A stretch of 46,721 nt of DNA from the NCBI GenBank assembly GCA_023441625.1, contig JAEZOA010000084.1, positions 1 through 46,721 of the forward strand, in the 5' to 3' direction. Positions within the stretch are counted from its first letter, which is position 1. Each line of letters starts with the position of its first letter. Both the position numbers and the translations under genes were made by a program. This stretch comes from Bacillota bacterium. Lineage in GTDB: Bacteria > Bacillota > Clostridia > Acetivibrionales > DSM-1351. Below are positions 1 through 7,896 of the stretch, piece after piece. The notes below the pieces were generated by a model that did not search any database, was not told the DNA's origin, and saw only the letters and a list, made by a program, of their open reading frames with translations.

Positions 1-1848
1 GATGTACACAGCAGTACCTATGAATTTTTTGAGGTCGAAAAGGATGTGCCTACTTTTGCCTATGATTATGATACAGCTGTTAATAAGGATCATGTACTGG
101 TTCCTTTCTATAACATAGAAGTAACCACCAAATTTTTAGAGGAAGGCATTTCCTATGAAGAACTACCATCAGAAGATAAAGAACGATATGAAGAAGATTT
201 TACTGATGAAGATGGAAACATGCCAGATGAAATTCCAGCGCCTGAAATCAATAAATTTATTTTCAACCAAGATACAGTTGATAATGTTATAAATGATCTT
301 ATGACAAATGGATTAAAAGATACGAGTGGAAACAGATTAGGAAAGACAATTATCTTTGCACAGAATAAAACTCATGCACAGTTTATTGTTGACCGCTTTA
401 ACAGCTTGTACCCAGAATATAAAGGGGAGTTTTGCAAACGTGTTGTATGCGATGATGACTATGCTCAGAATTTAATTAAGTTATTCAAGAGTCCTGCAAA
501 AGAGCCACATATAGCAGTGTCAGTTGATATGCTTGATACGGGTATTGATGTTAGAGAGATAGTAAACCTTGTATTTTTCAAGCGTGTTCGTTCAAAGATT
601 AAGTTTTGGCAAATGATAGGCAGAGGCACAAGAATAAGACCAGACCTGTTCGGTAAGGGGAAAGATAAAGAGTGCTTTTATATATTTGACTATTTAGGTA
701 ATTTCGAATATTTCAGATTGAATAAGAATGGTATTGAGGCAACTGCAAATACCTCTACACAGGCAAGTATTTTCATAAAGCGAATAAAGTTGATTTTTTA
801 TATGCAGGATGTAGCATTTATTGGTGAAGAATACCAGATATTAAGAGATGAATTAATAAATGAAGTTTTCGAGCAAATAGTAAGCCTCACACTAGATAGA
901 ATTGATGTTCGAATGAAAAGGAAGTATGTTGACAAATATACTTCAAAAACAGCGTTTACCTGTCTTTCTGAACAAGATAAATCTGATTTAATAGCAAACA
1001 TAGCTGATCTTGTATCCATGAATGATAATGATGATAAAGCAATGGAATTTGATAACTTAATGTATGGGGTAATGTTGGCACAGATAGAAGGTACTAAGAG
1101 CATAGCAAGATTTAAAAATGCTACCATTTCAAAAGCCTCAATACTTTTAAACAAAAAAACCACAATCCCACAGGTTAAAGCTAAAATACCAGTGCTGAAA
1201 GAAGTTATAGAAGATGAGTTCTGGAGTACATCAGATATTTTAAACTTTGAAAAAATTCGTATAGAGCTTCGAGACTTGATGAAATTTGCAGTAACAGAGG
1301 GACAGAATATAGTATATACGAATCTTGAAGATACAGAACTGGAACGTGTAGTGGGCAAGGAATTTAATTTAAACCATGACTTTGAAGATTATAAGTTAAA
1401 AATTAATAAATACATAGAGGAAAATAAGAACAATATAGCTATTCACAAATTAAGAAACAATATTCCTCTCAATGAAGCAGATTACAAGACACTGGAAAAA
1501 ATATTTACAGGAGATCTTGGTACTAAAGAGGATTATGAAAGCAACTTTAAGGATACGCCGTTTGGTCTGCTTGTCCGTAGAATTGCAAAGATGGAGAGAG
1601 GTGCAGCATTAAAAGCTTTTTCATCATTTATAAATGATCAAAATCTTAATACTAACCAAATTATATTTGTAAACAAAGTTATTGATTACATTGAACAGAA
1701 CGGATATGTCGAAAATGTAGCCGAACTTACCAAACCGCCCTTTGATAAGCCGCAAAGTTTTATCAAACTATTTGATGCTGATAAACAGAAAAAATTTGTG
1801 CATATTATAAATGAGGTTAAAGACAATGCAACTAGGATTATTAGTTAG
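1..1848 (+). CDS. hsdR: Type I restriction enzyme R subunit, C-terminal part (5' truncated by window edge)
   Basis: The frame is open from base 1, so the start lies outside the window; the 615 codons here are the C-terminal portion. HsdR is the ATP-dependent translocase and endonuclease subunit of type I restriction-modification complexes. Visible are the second helicase (RecA-like) lobe, with the segments KTIIFAQNKTHAQF, VSVDMLDTGIDVREIVNLVF and QMIGRGTRIRPDL (motif VI arginines), followed by a long helical C-terminal region of the EcoEI_R_C type. Motif I (Walker A), the DEAD/DEAH box and the nuclease motif should lie upstream and cannot be checked. No hsdM or hsdS follows, so those must be upstream or absent. 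The next gene, larE, is unrelated. An in-frame GTG at 46 is not the start, because family similarity continues before it. Confidence 0.9.
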   Translation, partial: DVHSSTYEFFEVEKDVPTFAYDYDTAVNKDHVLVPFYNIEVTTKFLEEGISYEELPSEDKERYEEDFTDEDGNMPDEIPAPEINKFIFNQDTVDNVINDLMTNGLKDTSGNRLGKTIIFAQNKTHAQFIVDRFNSLYPEYKGEFCKRVVCDDDYAQNLIKLFKSPAKEPHIAVSVDMLDTGIDVREIVNLVFFKRVRSKIKFWQMIGRGTRIRPDLFGKGKDKECFYIFDYLGNFEYFRLNKNGIEATANTSTQASIFIKRIKLIFYMQDVAFIGEEYQILRDELINEVFEQIVSLTLDRIDVRMKRKYVDKYTSKTAFTCLSEQDKSDLIANIADLVSMNDNDDKAMEFDNLMYGVMLAQIEGTKSIARFKNATISKASILLNKKTTIPQVKAKIPVLKEVIEDEFWSTSDILNFEKIRIELRDLMKFAVTEGQNIVYTNLEDTELERVVGKEFNLNHDFEDYKLKINKYIEENKNNIAIHKLRNNIPLNEADYKTLEKIFTGDLGTKEDYESNFKDTPFGLLVRRIAKMERGAALKAFSSFINDQNLNTNQIIFVNKVIDYIEQNGYVENVAELTKPPFDKPQSFIKLFDADKQKKFVHIINEVKDNATRIIS

Positions 1849-1962
1849 TGGATTTAAATAAAGTATTATCAATATAATTATTACAATAATACAAGGGATA
1901 TTTTGATTCAAATATTTTTGACATTACATTTTTGTAGCTATTATGCGACTTATGGAGGTAAC

Positions 1963-2772
1963 ATGAACACATATAAAAAACTAGATAACTTAAAAAATAA
2001 TATAAAGTCCTTGCAGAGCGTTGCTGTTGCATTTTCTGGAGGAGTAGATTCGTCGTTTCTTTTAAAGGTAGCAGCGGAGGTACTTGGAAAAGAGGTTGTT
2101 GCTATTACTGCTCAATCCTCTACCTATCCAGAAAGAGAACTTAAGGAGGCTATTTCTTTTGCCGAGAGTTACTCTATCAGGCAAAGGATAATTGTTTCAG
2201 AGGAACTAGAGGTTGAAGGCTTCTCAGATAATCCTGTCAATAGATGCTACCTTTGCAAGAATGAACTATTTGAGAAAATTGAAGCAATTGCAAGGGAAGA
2301 AGGTATGAAATATATCCTTGAAGGTTCAAATTACGATGATTTGGGAGATTACAGACCAGGATTGCAGGCAGTGAGTGAGCATGGAGTGTTAAGCCCCTTG
2401 CGAGAGGCCATGCTGACAAAGGACGAGATTAGGCTGCTTTCTAAAGAGATGGGTCTTAAAACCTGGAATAAACAAGCCTTCGCATGTCTTTCCTCAAGAT
2501 TTCCTTATGGAGAGAAAATAACAAATGAAAGACTTAGAATGATTGACAGGGCAGAACAGCTTTTGTTGGACATGGGCTTTACTCAAGTAAGAGTGAGGTT
2601 TCATAAGGATATTGCCAGGATTGAAGTTAGCCAGGAACAGTTTTCAAAGATGCTGGATACAAACGTGAGAGATAGAATATATAGTGAATTTAAAGAAATA
2701 GGTTTTATGTATACCGCCTTGGATTTAAAGGGCTATAGAACAGGGAGCCTAAATGAAGGACTGAAAAAGTAG
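1963..2772 (+). CDS. larE: LarE family ATP-dependent sulfur transferase
   Basis: LarE adenylates and then thiolates the pyridinium dicarboxylate precursor of the nickel-pincer nucleotide cofactor of lactate racemase and related LarA proteins. The 269-residue protein has a PP-loop near the N terminus (AFSGGVDSSF, about residues 23-32), and the order and length fit the family. Cysteines lie at 95, 98 (RCYLCK) and 175 (FACLSSR). This CxxC plus distal Cys pattern is that of LarE proteins thought to carry an Fe-S cluster as sulfur relay, rather than the single sacrificial Cys of the Lactobacillus type. I chose ATG 1963 because GGAGG lies at 1954-1958; upstream in-frame starts lack a site. No larA, larB or larC is in the window, so the partners are elsewhere or the role differs. 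A strong hairpin terminator follows. Confidence 0.88.
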   Translation: MNTYKKLDNLKNNIKSLQSVAVAFSGGVDSSFLLKVAAEVLGKEVVAITAQSSTYPERELKEAISFAESYSIRQRIIVSEELEVEGFSDNPVNRCYLCKNELFEKIEAIAREEGMKYILEGSNYDDLGDYRPGLQAVSEHGVLSPLREAMLTKDEIRLLSKEMGLKTWNKQAFACLSSRFPYGEKITNERLRMIDRAEQLLLDMGFTQVRVRFHKDIARIEVSQEQFSKMLDTNVRDRIYSEFKEIGFMYTALDLKGYRTGSLNEGLKK

Positions 2773-2783
2773 AATGACATTTT

Positions 2784-2838
2784 AAAGCATCAGCACACAA
2801 ACCTTTTATGGCAGACGTTGTGCTGATGCTTTATTTAA
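2784..2838 (+). terminator. Rho-independent terminator after larE
   Basis: A perfect 14-bp stem (2784-2797 with 2819-2832, AAAGCATCAGCACA and its complement) has a 21-nt loop and a short T-rich tail. It lies 12 bases after the larE stop. Confidence 0.75.
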
Positions 2839-2842
2839 CATA

Positions 2843-2891
2843 AGTAATGGTTGGCTTGCCGACTTTAGTAATGTTGGCTTGCCAACTTGCG
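2843..2891. repeat. Two tandem copies of a 22-23 bp unit, dispersed in the window
   Basis: AGTAATGGTTGGCTTGCCG (from 2843) and AGTAATGTTGGCTTGCCAA (from 2867) are near-identical tandem copies. Each contains the near-palindrome GTTGGC-TT-GCCAAC. A single diverged copy in inverse orientation lies at 22282-22316, also directly behind a short gene and next to a terminator. This looks like a small intergenic repeat family. Confidence 0.6.
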
Positions 2892-2926
2892 TGAGCCTGT
2901 GAAGATGCTCCTAGCTTTATCTTACC

Positions 2927-4090
2927 TTACACCTTATCAAAAAGAACCTTTCCGTTATAATCTGTATACATTGTTTTAGCTTTATAATCATCTGAATAAT
3001 CAAAATAAAGTACTCGCATTATTTTTTCATCATCGTATTTTACTATTAAGAAAATGTCCGCGTCTTTCAATTTATCAGTAATAAACTCTTTACCATTCTT
3101 ATAAAGCCTTCTTTGAGGTGCTCCACCTGCACGTGAAATCTTTGCTACAAAGCCATCACCCAGAGTATATTCCTCATTTGAAATTGTCCAACCATCTTCA
3201 ACTGTTTCGTATTTCTTCACCTTTTTACTTAAATCAACAAGCTTATTATCCTTCCATTCCCTAACTCCAGAGGTGTCTAGATTAGCATTTTTATTTCTTG
3301 AATCATTCGCACTAATTGCTTTGCCATCTACACCTATGTAACTAGAGTCTTCACCTAATTCTTTAGCAACTTTTGCTACACCATTTACAAAATCATCAGC
3401 AAATCCATAATTGGTTTTAATAACTACCTTACCCATAGAATCAACATAAGAGAAAACGCCATCTTTACTAACAGGAAACAATCTCTTGCCAGTCGTATTG
3501 CTAGCTGTTGTATACTTAAATGTAGAAATTAATTTAGTTATAACGGAGTCATAAGGACTTGTACTCTTCTTTGAATCAAAGTTTGATGTTGTAAATTGTA
3601 TTAGGAAGTAGTCGCCTTTTGTAGTTTTAAAGCATACTCTTTCTACTCTTCCGACAGATTTAAAACTACCAAAATTTATGGTTTGAGAATAAACTGTATC
3701 AGTTAAAACCCCACCTTGTGCATAAGCTACTTTGACTTTGGTACTTTTTAATTGTTTTGCTTTAGAAAGCGAAGCTATTTGCTTTCCATCCACAGCCTTT
3801 ATAAATGCTGATAAATCTTTGTAGGTTTCTTTTGTTTGCTTGCTAGATATTACTTTAATATAGGATACTTCCTTCTTGTTCTTTTCACTTGGTTTTGTGA
3901 AAGAAGTGCAAGCTTTATCATCTGTTTGCTTCCATCCTGATGGAACGTTAAATTCTACTCCACTAGACAACTTAACATTCTCATATTTAACATTATCTAC
4001 ATTTGTACTCTTTGCTGCTAAGGTATAAGAACCAGAAGTCAACACAACAGCTAAAATAATTACACTAATAAAAAAATTCCTTAACTTCAT
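2927..4090 (-). CDS. Secreted protein with WG-repeat-like C-terminal half, function unknown
   Basis: A 387-residue protein with a Sec signal peptide (basic MKLR, hydrophobic run about residues 7-22, likely cleavage near SYTLAAK). There is no lipobox cysteine, so it is probably released or wall-associated. Residues about 30-190 resemble a PsbP/lipoprotein-like fold preceding a WG (beta-leaflet) region. From about residue 205 there are motifs such as LFPVSKDGVFSYVDSMGK and SSYIGVDGKAI, typical of degenerate WG repeats, and the end again has MYTDYNGKVLFD. Function cannot be assigned. ATG 4090 is preceded by GGAGGT at a good distance. It has its own promoter (TTTACT-17-TATAAT) and is not part of an obvious operon. 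Confidence 0.7.
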   Translation of the reverse strand: MKLRNFFISVIILAVVLTSGSYTLAAKSTNVDNVKYENVKLSSGVEFNVPSGWKQTDDKACTSFTKPSEKNKKEVSYIKVISSKQTKETYKDLSAFIKAVDGKQIASLSKAKQLKSTKVKVAYAQGGVLTDTVYSQTINFGSFKSVGRVERVCFKTTKGDYFLIQFTTSNFDSKKSTSPYDSVITKLISTFKYTTASNTTGKRLFPVSKDGVFSYVDSMGKVVIKTNYGFADDFVNGVAKVAKELGEDSSYIGVDGKAISANDSRNKNANLDTSGVREWKDNKLVDLSKKVKKYETVEDGWTISNEEYTLGDGFVAKISRAGGAPQRRLYKNGKEFITDKLKDADIFLIVKYDDEKIMRVLYFDYSDDYKAKTMYTDYNGKVLFDKV

Positions 4091-4148
4091 TTTTAACCTC
4101 CGTTTATTTAATTTTTAACTATTTTCCATAAATAGTTTTTACTGACTA

Positions 4149-4177
4149 ATTATATAGAATTAATATGATAAAGTAAA
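4149..4177 (-). promoter_or_regulatory. Sigma-A type promoter of the WG-like secreted protein
   Basis: On the minus strand TTTACT (4177-4172) and TATAAT (4154-4149) are separated by exactly 17 bases, about 60 bases before the start codon at 4090. Confidence 0.55.
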
Positions 4178-4194
4178 TAAAGTAATATGCAAGA

Positions 4195-4229
4195 GGCTGT
4201 TGCAAAACAAATATAGTTTTGCAACAGCC
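4195..4229 (-). terminator. Perfect hairpin behind the Rrf2 gene
   Basis: GGCTGTTGCAAAAC (4195-4208) pairs perfectly with 4216-4229 across a 7-nt loop. It lies just past the stop of the Rrf2 gene and before the promoter of the next minus-strand gene, so it probably ends rrf2 transcription. A clear U-tract is lacking. The arm sequence recurs in part at 4871-4882. Confidence 0.55.
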
Positions 4230-4276
4230 CTTCATAAAATACATTATTCTTAAACTGCAAATATTTTATAGTTTTA

Positions 4277-4723
4277 TTATATATAAAACATAAATTGCTC
4301 ATTTGACTTGTTGCTTTCTGCATCTATCACTAAGTCATCGAGAGTAACCTTTTTTAATACGCCGGTGATTGCATTGTCCATTTCATCCCATATAAGATTA
4401 TTTAAGGTTTTTTCGATTTCGCTTGATTTATCAGAAACAGATTGCTCGGTTTTTTCAAATAAACTAGTTTCCACTGCCAGAAGGATATCAAAAGCAGTTA
4501 TTTTATTAGAGGGCTTAGCAAGCTGATATCCACCTTGAGAACCCTTAGTAGAGGTAACCAGTTTTGCTCTTTTTAATAAAGAAAAAACCTGTTCAAGATA
4601 TATTTTTGAAATACCTAGCTTTTCTGAAATACTAAGTACTGTAACAAAGTCTCCACCACTTCCTAATTGTGCAACGCATATCATTGAAGCAAGACCATAT
4701 CTACCCTTTGAAGAAATTCGCAT
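4277..4723 (-). CDS. Rrf2 family transcriptional regulator, CymR-like
   Basis: A 148-residue Rrf2-type winged-helix repressor. The N terminus MRISSKGRYGL and the wing STKGSQGGYQLAKP are family hallmarks. The cysteine triad that binds Fe-S in IscR/NsrR is absent; the only Cys is residue 17. The protein ends in FMFYI, like the cysteine metabolism repressor CymR of Bacillus, which senses sulfur status through CysK rather than a cluster. The ABC importer directly upstream on the same strand is of the sulfonate/taurine/nitrate class, so control of sulfur-source uptake is a reasonable inference. ATG 4723 has GGAGG seven bases upstream; earlier in-frame codons do not. Direct evidence for the regulon is lacking. 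Confidence 0.82.
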   Translation of the reverse strand: MRISSKGRYGLASMICVAQLGSGGDFVTVLSISEKLGISKIYLEQVFSLLKRAKLVTSTKGSQGGYQLAKPSNKITAFDILLAVETSLFEKTEQSVSDKSSEIEKTLNNLIWDEMDNAITGVLKKVTLDDLVIDAESNKSNEQFMFYI

Positions 4724-4796
4724 ATTTACCTCCATAATACCCAATGCTGTAAAAATACATTGGACGTAATCAATTCATACTAATTATATATGTTTA

Positions 4797-4825
4797 AGTT
4801 AATCATATTATAGAAGCTATGTCAA
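4797..4825 (-). promoter_or_regulatory. Possible promoter of the Rrf2 gene
   Basis: A perfect -35 TTGACA (4825-4820) is followed 17 bases later by a weak TTAACT. An alternative TATAAT is too close, at 9 bases. The assignment is tentative. Confidence 0.3.
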
Positions 4826-4867
4826 CACCATTATTTTTTATGTTATGGAGGTCAAGGAGTGATAAAG

Positions 4868-4970
4868 AAAGAGTCTGTTGCAATCCATTGATATAAGTTT
4901 GTAAGGAAATACTATTAAAACATAATCTCTTAAATATATTGTATCCGATATGGTTTTGAACAGACCCTTT
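4868..4970. repeat. Inverted-repeat element of about 100 bp between rrf2 and the ABC operon
   Basis: AAAGAGTCTGTTGCAA (4868-4883) is matched by the inverted TTGAACAGACCCTTT (4957-4970 plus flank), with one mismatch and one extra base. About 75 bases of AT-rich sequence lie between. It sits behind the binding-protein gene. It could be a MITE-like remnant or a long-range terminator stem. Confidence 0.45.
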
Positions 4971-4995
4971 GTAATGCCAAAAAATGTTGAATACT

Positions 4996-5988
4996 CTATT
5001 TCATTGCCTTCTCGGCATATGTTGTGTCGACTACTTTCTCATATGGTGCCTTTTGCTTTAATTGATTTGCTTGCTCCATTACTGTTTGCAATAATTCGAA
5101 AGAACTTTTTTTAAGTACAGGGTCCTGGCACCAAGCATCAATTTCTTGATATCTCCTTGCTACTGTCTCAAGGAGTTCTAATTCAGTATCAGGAAAGGAT
5201 GGTTTTATTGCTTCTGCAATTTCCTTTGGTGTATGAGTAGCAACCCATTGTTGGCCTTTATAAAGGGCATCAGTGAACTTTTGTATAATCTTTTTATTTT
5301 TCTCTATGTAGCTTTTCTTAGCAAAATATGCTGTGTAGGGGATTTCACCACTTTCCTGTCCAACGGAAGCTAATATGTAGCCTTTGCCTTCCTTTTCAAG
5401 CATTGACGCTGTAGGCTCGAATAATGTGACATATTCTCCCTTGCCACCAGTAAATGCGCCTGCCATTAAAGCGAATTGTATGCTGGTATCGATATTCACG
5501 TCAGTTCCTGGAATTACACCGTTCTTGTTTAATACATACTCAAGAGTCATTTCAGGAACGCCGCCTATTCTTCCTCCGATTATATTCTTGCCCTTTAAGC
5601 CACTCCAAGTAAAATTAGCTTCTGGTTTTCTTCCTACAAGAAAGGAACCATCTCTTTTAGTAAGTTGAGCAAAAACTACTGAGTAATCAGCTTTGCCTTC
5701 GTTGTAGACGTAAATACTTGCTTCTGGCCCTGCAAATCCAATATCACACTGTCCAGATAATACGGCAGTCATAACCTTGTCTGCACCCTGACCATTTTGT
5801 AGTTGTATATTTAATCCAACATCTTTAAAGAATCCTTTGTTTATAGCGACATATTGAGGAGCATAAAAAACGGAATGTGTAACCTCACTTAGTGTCACCG
5901 TTGTCATTTCATCATTAGTTCCACATGCGCTAAACACAAGGGTAGAGCAAATTATTACTGCTGCTAGGATAAAACAAAATTTTTTCAC
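4996..5988 (-). CDS. ABC importer substrate-binding lipoprotein, NMT1/SsuA/TauA type
   Basis: A 330-residue extracytoplasmic binding protein with a lipoprotein signal (VKKFCFILAAVIICS then lipobox FSAC). The fold is that of the NMT1/THI5-like and SsuA/TauA class: VTHSVFYAPQYVAINKGFF near the N terminus, GQGADKVMTAVLSGQCDIGF (ligand cleft), then LKGKNIIGGRIGGVPEMTLEY. Possible ligands are sulfonates, taurine, nitrate or pyrimidine thiamine precursors; sequence alone does not decide. The adjacent CymR-like regulator favours a sulfur compound. GTG 5988 is the chosen start, with GGAGGG upstream; the TTG at 6006 would place the RBS inside the coding region. It is the last gene of the importer operon, 89 bases after the permease gene. 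Confidence 0.85.
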   Translation of the reverse strand: MKKFCFILAAVIICSTLVFSACGTNDEMTTVTLSEVTHSVFYAPQYVAINKGFFKDVGLNIQLQNGQGADKVMTAVLSGQCDIGFAGPEASIYVYNEGKADYSVVFAQLTKRDGSFLVGRKPEANFTWSGLKGKNIIGGRIGGVPEMTLEYVLNKNGVIPGTDVNIDTSIQFALMAGAFTGGKGEYVTLFEPTASMLEKEGKGYILASVGQESGEIPYTAYFAKKSYIEKNKKIIQKFTDALYKGQQWVATHTPKEIAEAIKPSFPDTELELLETVARRYQEIDAWCQDPVLKKSSFELLQTVMEQANQLKQKAPYEKVVDTTYAEKAMK

Positions 5989-6077
5989 AATAATCCCTCC
6001 AATCAAAATTATTAAAATCGTTGCTTATATGAATAGCTAAATAAAAAACGATGGTAGGGCCTTAGTGGGTGAATATG

Positions 6078-6896
6078 TTATATATGACTTTTAATTAATA
6101 ATCTCTGTAGCATAACTACAGCTTTATACATGAATCCAGCGGCGATACATAGAATAACTACACTGGCCATTACTAGGTCAAGCTGGAAGACTTGACCTCC
6201 ATAAACTATTAAGTAACCAAGTCCGGATTTTGATACAAGAAATTCACCTACAATAACACCAACCCAGGACAGACCTACATTTATTTTTAACGAGTTTATT
6301 ATAGTTGGGAAATTTGCTGGGAGAACAACCTTTGTAAATATTTGCAGCCGATTAGCTCCAAAGGTTTTTGCAAGCTTTATTTGCTCATGGTCAGTAGCTA
6401 AAAATCCATTTAAAACTTCTAAAATTGTGACGATTAGGGATATTGCTAATGCAATTGCAATTATAGAGGTTGTTCCTGCACCAAACCACACAATAAAAAT
6501 AGGGCCTAAGGCTATTTTAGGTAGACCATTTAAAACTACTAAATAGGGTTCTAAAACCTTTGATAGAAATTCTGACCACCAAAGGATTATTGCAATTATT
6601 GTTCCTAAGATAGTTCCTAATAAAAAGCCTACAATGGTTTCCCAACAGGTAACTCCAATATGCTGAAAGAGTTGACCCTCATTGTATAGATTAATTATAG
6701 TATTTACTATTCTAGAGGGTTTGCTCATTATGAAGGGGTCAATAATCTGATATTTGGCGCAAATTTCCCACAGGGCTATAAACACAATAAGTATCATAAT
6801 TTGTGTCATTGTAATGGATGTTTTTCTGATCTTCCTGGACTTCAAATATTCAAGTCTTTCTTTTGAAATATTAATTTCCTTTAACTTCTTAGACAT
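6078..6896 (-). CDS. ABC importer permease, SsuC/TauC type
   Basis: A 272-residue integral membrane permease of the BPD_transp_1 family. There is a first membrane helix at about residues 28-45 and five more from about residue 80 on. The cytoplasmic EAA-like loop KLAKTFGANRLQIFTKVVLP contacts the ATPase. It pairs with the ATPase encoded immediately upstream, whose stop codon it overlaps by 8 bases, implying translational coupling. ATG 6896 was chosen because a GGAG-type site precedes it and because it starts inside the end of the ATPase gene. Further in-frame codons up to 6953 lie within the ATPase gene and are less likely to be used. Confidence 0.88.
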   Translation of the reverse strand: MSKKLKEINISKERLEYLKSRKIRKTSITMTQIMILIVFIALWEICAKYQIIDPFIMSKPSRIVNTIINLYNEGQLFQHIGVTCWETIVGFLLGTILGTIIAIILWWSEFLSKVLEPYLVVLNGLPKIALGPIFIVWFGAGTTSIIAIALAISLIVTILEVLNGFLATDHEQIKLAKTFGANRLQIFTKVVLPANFPTIINSLKINVGLSWVGVIVGEFLVSKSGLGYLIVYGGQVFQLDLVMASVVILCIAAGFMYKAVVMLQRLLIKSHI

Positions 6897-7656
6897 GTAC
6901 ATCAAGCTCCTTCCAAATAGTATTAAAATAATACCTGAACTCAGGAGCTTCACGACTATTAAAAGGAGTTCTTACATCACACGTTAGCTTGATTATATGT
7001 ATACTCTTGATATAGGCAGGTCTACTAGTGAGAACTACAACTCTGTCTGCCATACTTATGCTTTCTGATATGTCATGGGTAACTAGTATTGCAGTTTTAT
7101 TTTCTTTTTTTATTATGGAGTATATGTCATCTGCTACAGCTAATCTTGTCTGGTAATCTAATGCGGAAAAGGCTTCATCGAGAAGGAGTATTTGAGGCTG
7201 TAATGCAAGAGTTCTAATTAATGCTGCACGCTGACGCATACCTCCTGAAAGCTGTGAAGGGTATTTATCTTTAAACTCATATAGACCATAGGTGTCTAGG
7301 AGATTATACACATACTCTTTATTTTCCTTGCTCAAGGCTTTTCTAATTTCTAATCCCAGAATAACGTTTTCAAAAATAGTTCTCCATTCAAAAAGGTAAT
7401 CCTTTTGAAGCATATATCCCACTTCCATGCTTGTGTCAGTGACATTGCTTCCATTAATGAATATATTACCGTGAGAAGGCTTAAGCAGTCCTGAAACAAT
7501 GGATAGTAGAGTAGATTTGCCGCAGCCGCTAGGACCCACAATACAAATAAACTCCCCCTTTGAGATGTTTAAAGATATATCAGCTATTGCAGAAATTTCA
7601 CCGTTTGTTGATTGATAGTTCATACCTATATTTTTTATGTCTACTATGTACGCCAT
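6889..7656 (-). CDS. ABC importer ATP-binding protein, SsuB/TauB type
   Basis: A 255-residue ATPase of the nitrate/sulfonate/taurine importer class. It has Walker A GPSGCGKST, Q-loop in VGYMLQKDYLFEW, signature YPSQLSGGMRQRAAL, Walker B ILLLDEAFSALD and the H-loop THD. It is first in an operon with the permease (8-base overlap) and the binding protein. ATG 7656 is preceded by AGGAGGT and begins MAYIVDIKNIG. The codons directly before it would read LPSQLSGGVY, which mimics an ABC signature motif and is discussed under findings. Confidence 0.9.
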   Translation of the reverse strand: MAYIVDIKNIGMNYQSTNGEISAIADISLNISKGEFICIVGPSGCGKSTLLSIVSGLLKPSHGNIFINGSNVTDTSMEVGYMLQKDYLFEWRTIFENVILGLEIRKALSKENKEYVYNLLDTYGLYEFKDKYPSQLSGGMRQRAALIRTLALQPQILLLDEAFSALDYQTRLAVADDIYSIIKKENKTAILVTHDISESISMADRVVVLTSRPAYIKSIHIIKLTCDVRTPFNSREAPEFRYYFNTIWKELDVHV

Positions 7657-7727
7657 ATAAACACCTCCTGACAATTGAGAAGGCAAGCTAATCTTAAAAA
7701 TAACTCAGCAGTAAATTGAGTTTTTCC

Positions 7728-7755
7728 TTAATATAGTATATAGATATAGCGTCAA
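7728..7755 (-). promoter_or_regulatory. Possible promoter of the ABC importer operon
   Basis: TTGACG (7755-7750) and TATTAA (7733-7728) are spaced by 16 bases on the minus strand, about 70 bases before the ATPase start. A small hairpin (AACTCA...TGAGTT) lies in the leader near 7702-7722. No regulator site was recognised. Confidence 0.35.
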
Positions 7756-7896
7756 ATTGGTTAAAGAATATTCATTAAAACATTATAGAAATGGATAAAA
7801 ATAAAACACTACAAATATTTTGTAATGTCATTTTGTCATTATTACTTCTCTGTTTAAGTCTAAATTATTATACACAAGTAACATGATAGAATAAAT

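Noticed and set aside
798..1358. Long minus-strand open frame inside hsdR
   Set aside because: It is an antisense shadow: no ribosome binding site, no recognisable domain, and hsdR is conserved throughout.
4868..4970. Insertion sequence
   Set aside because: It is only about 100 bp with no transposase, and target-site duplication is not visible; kept as an inverted-repeat element.
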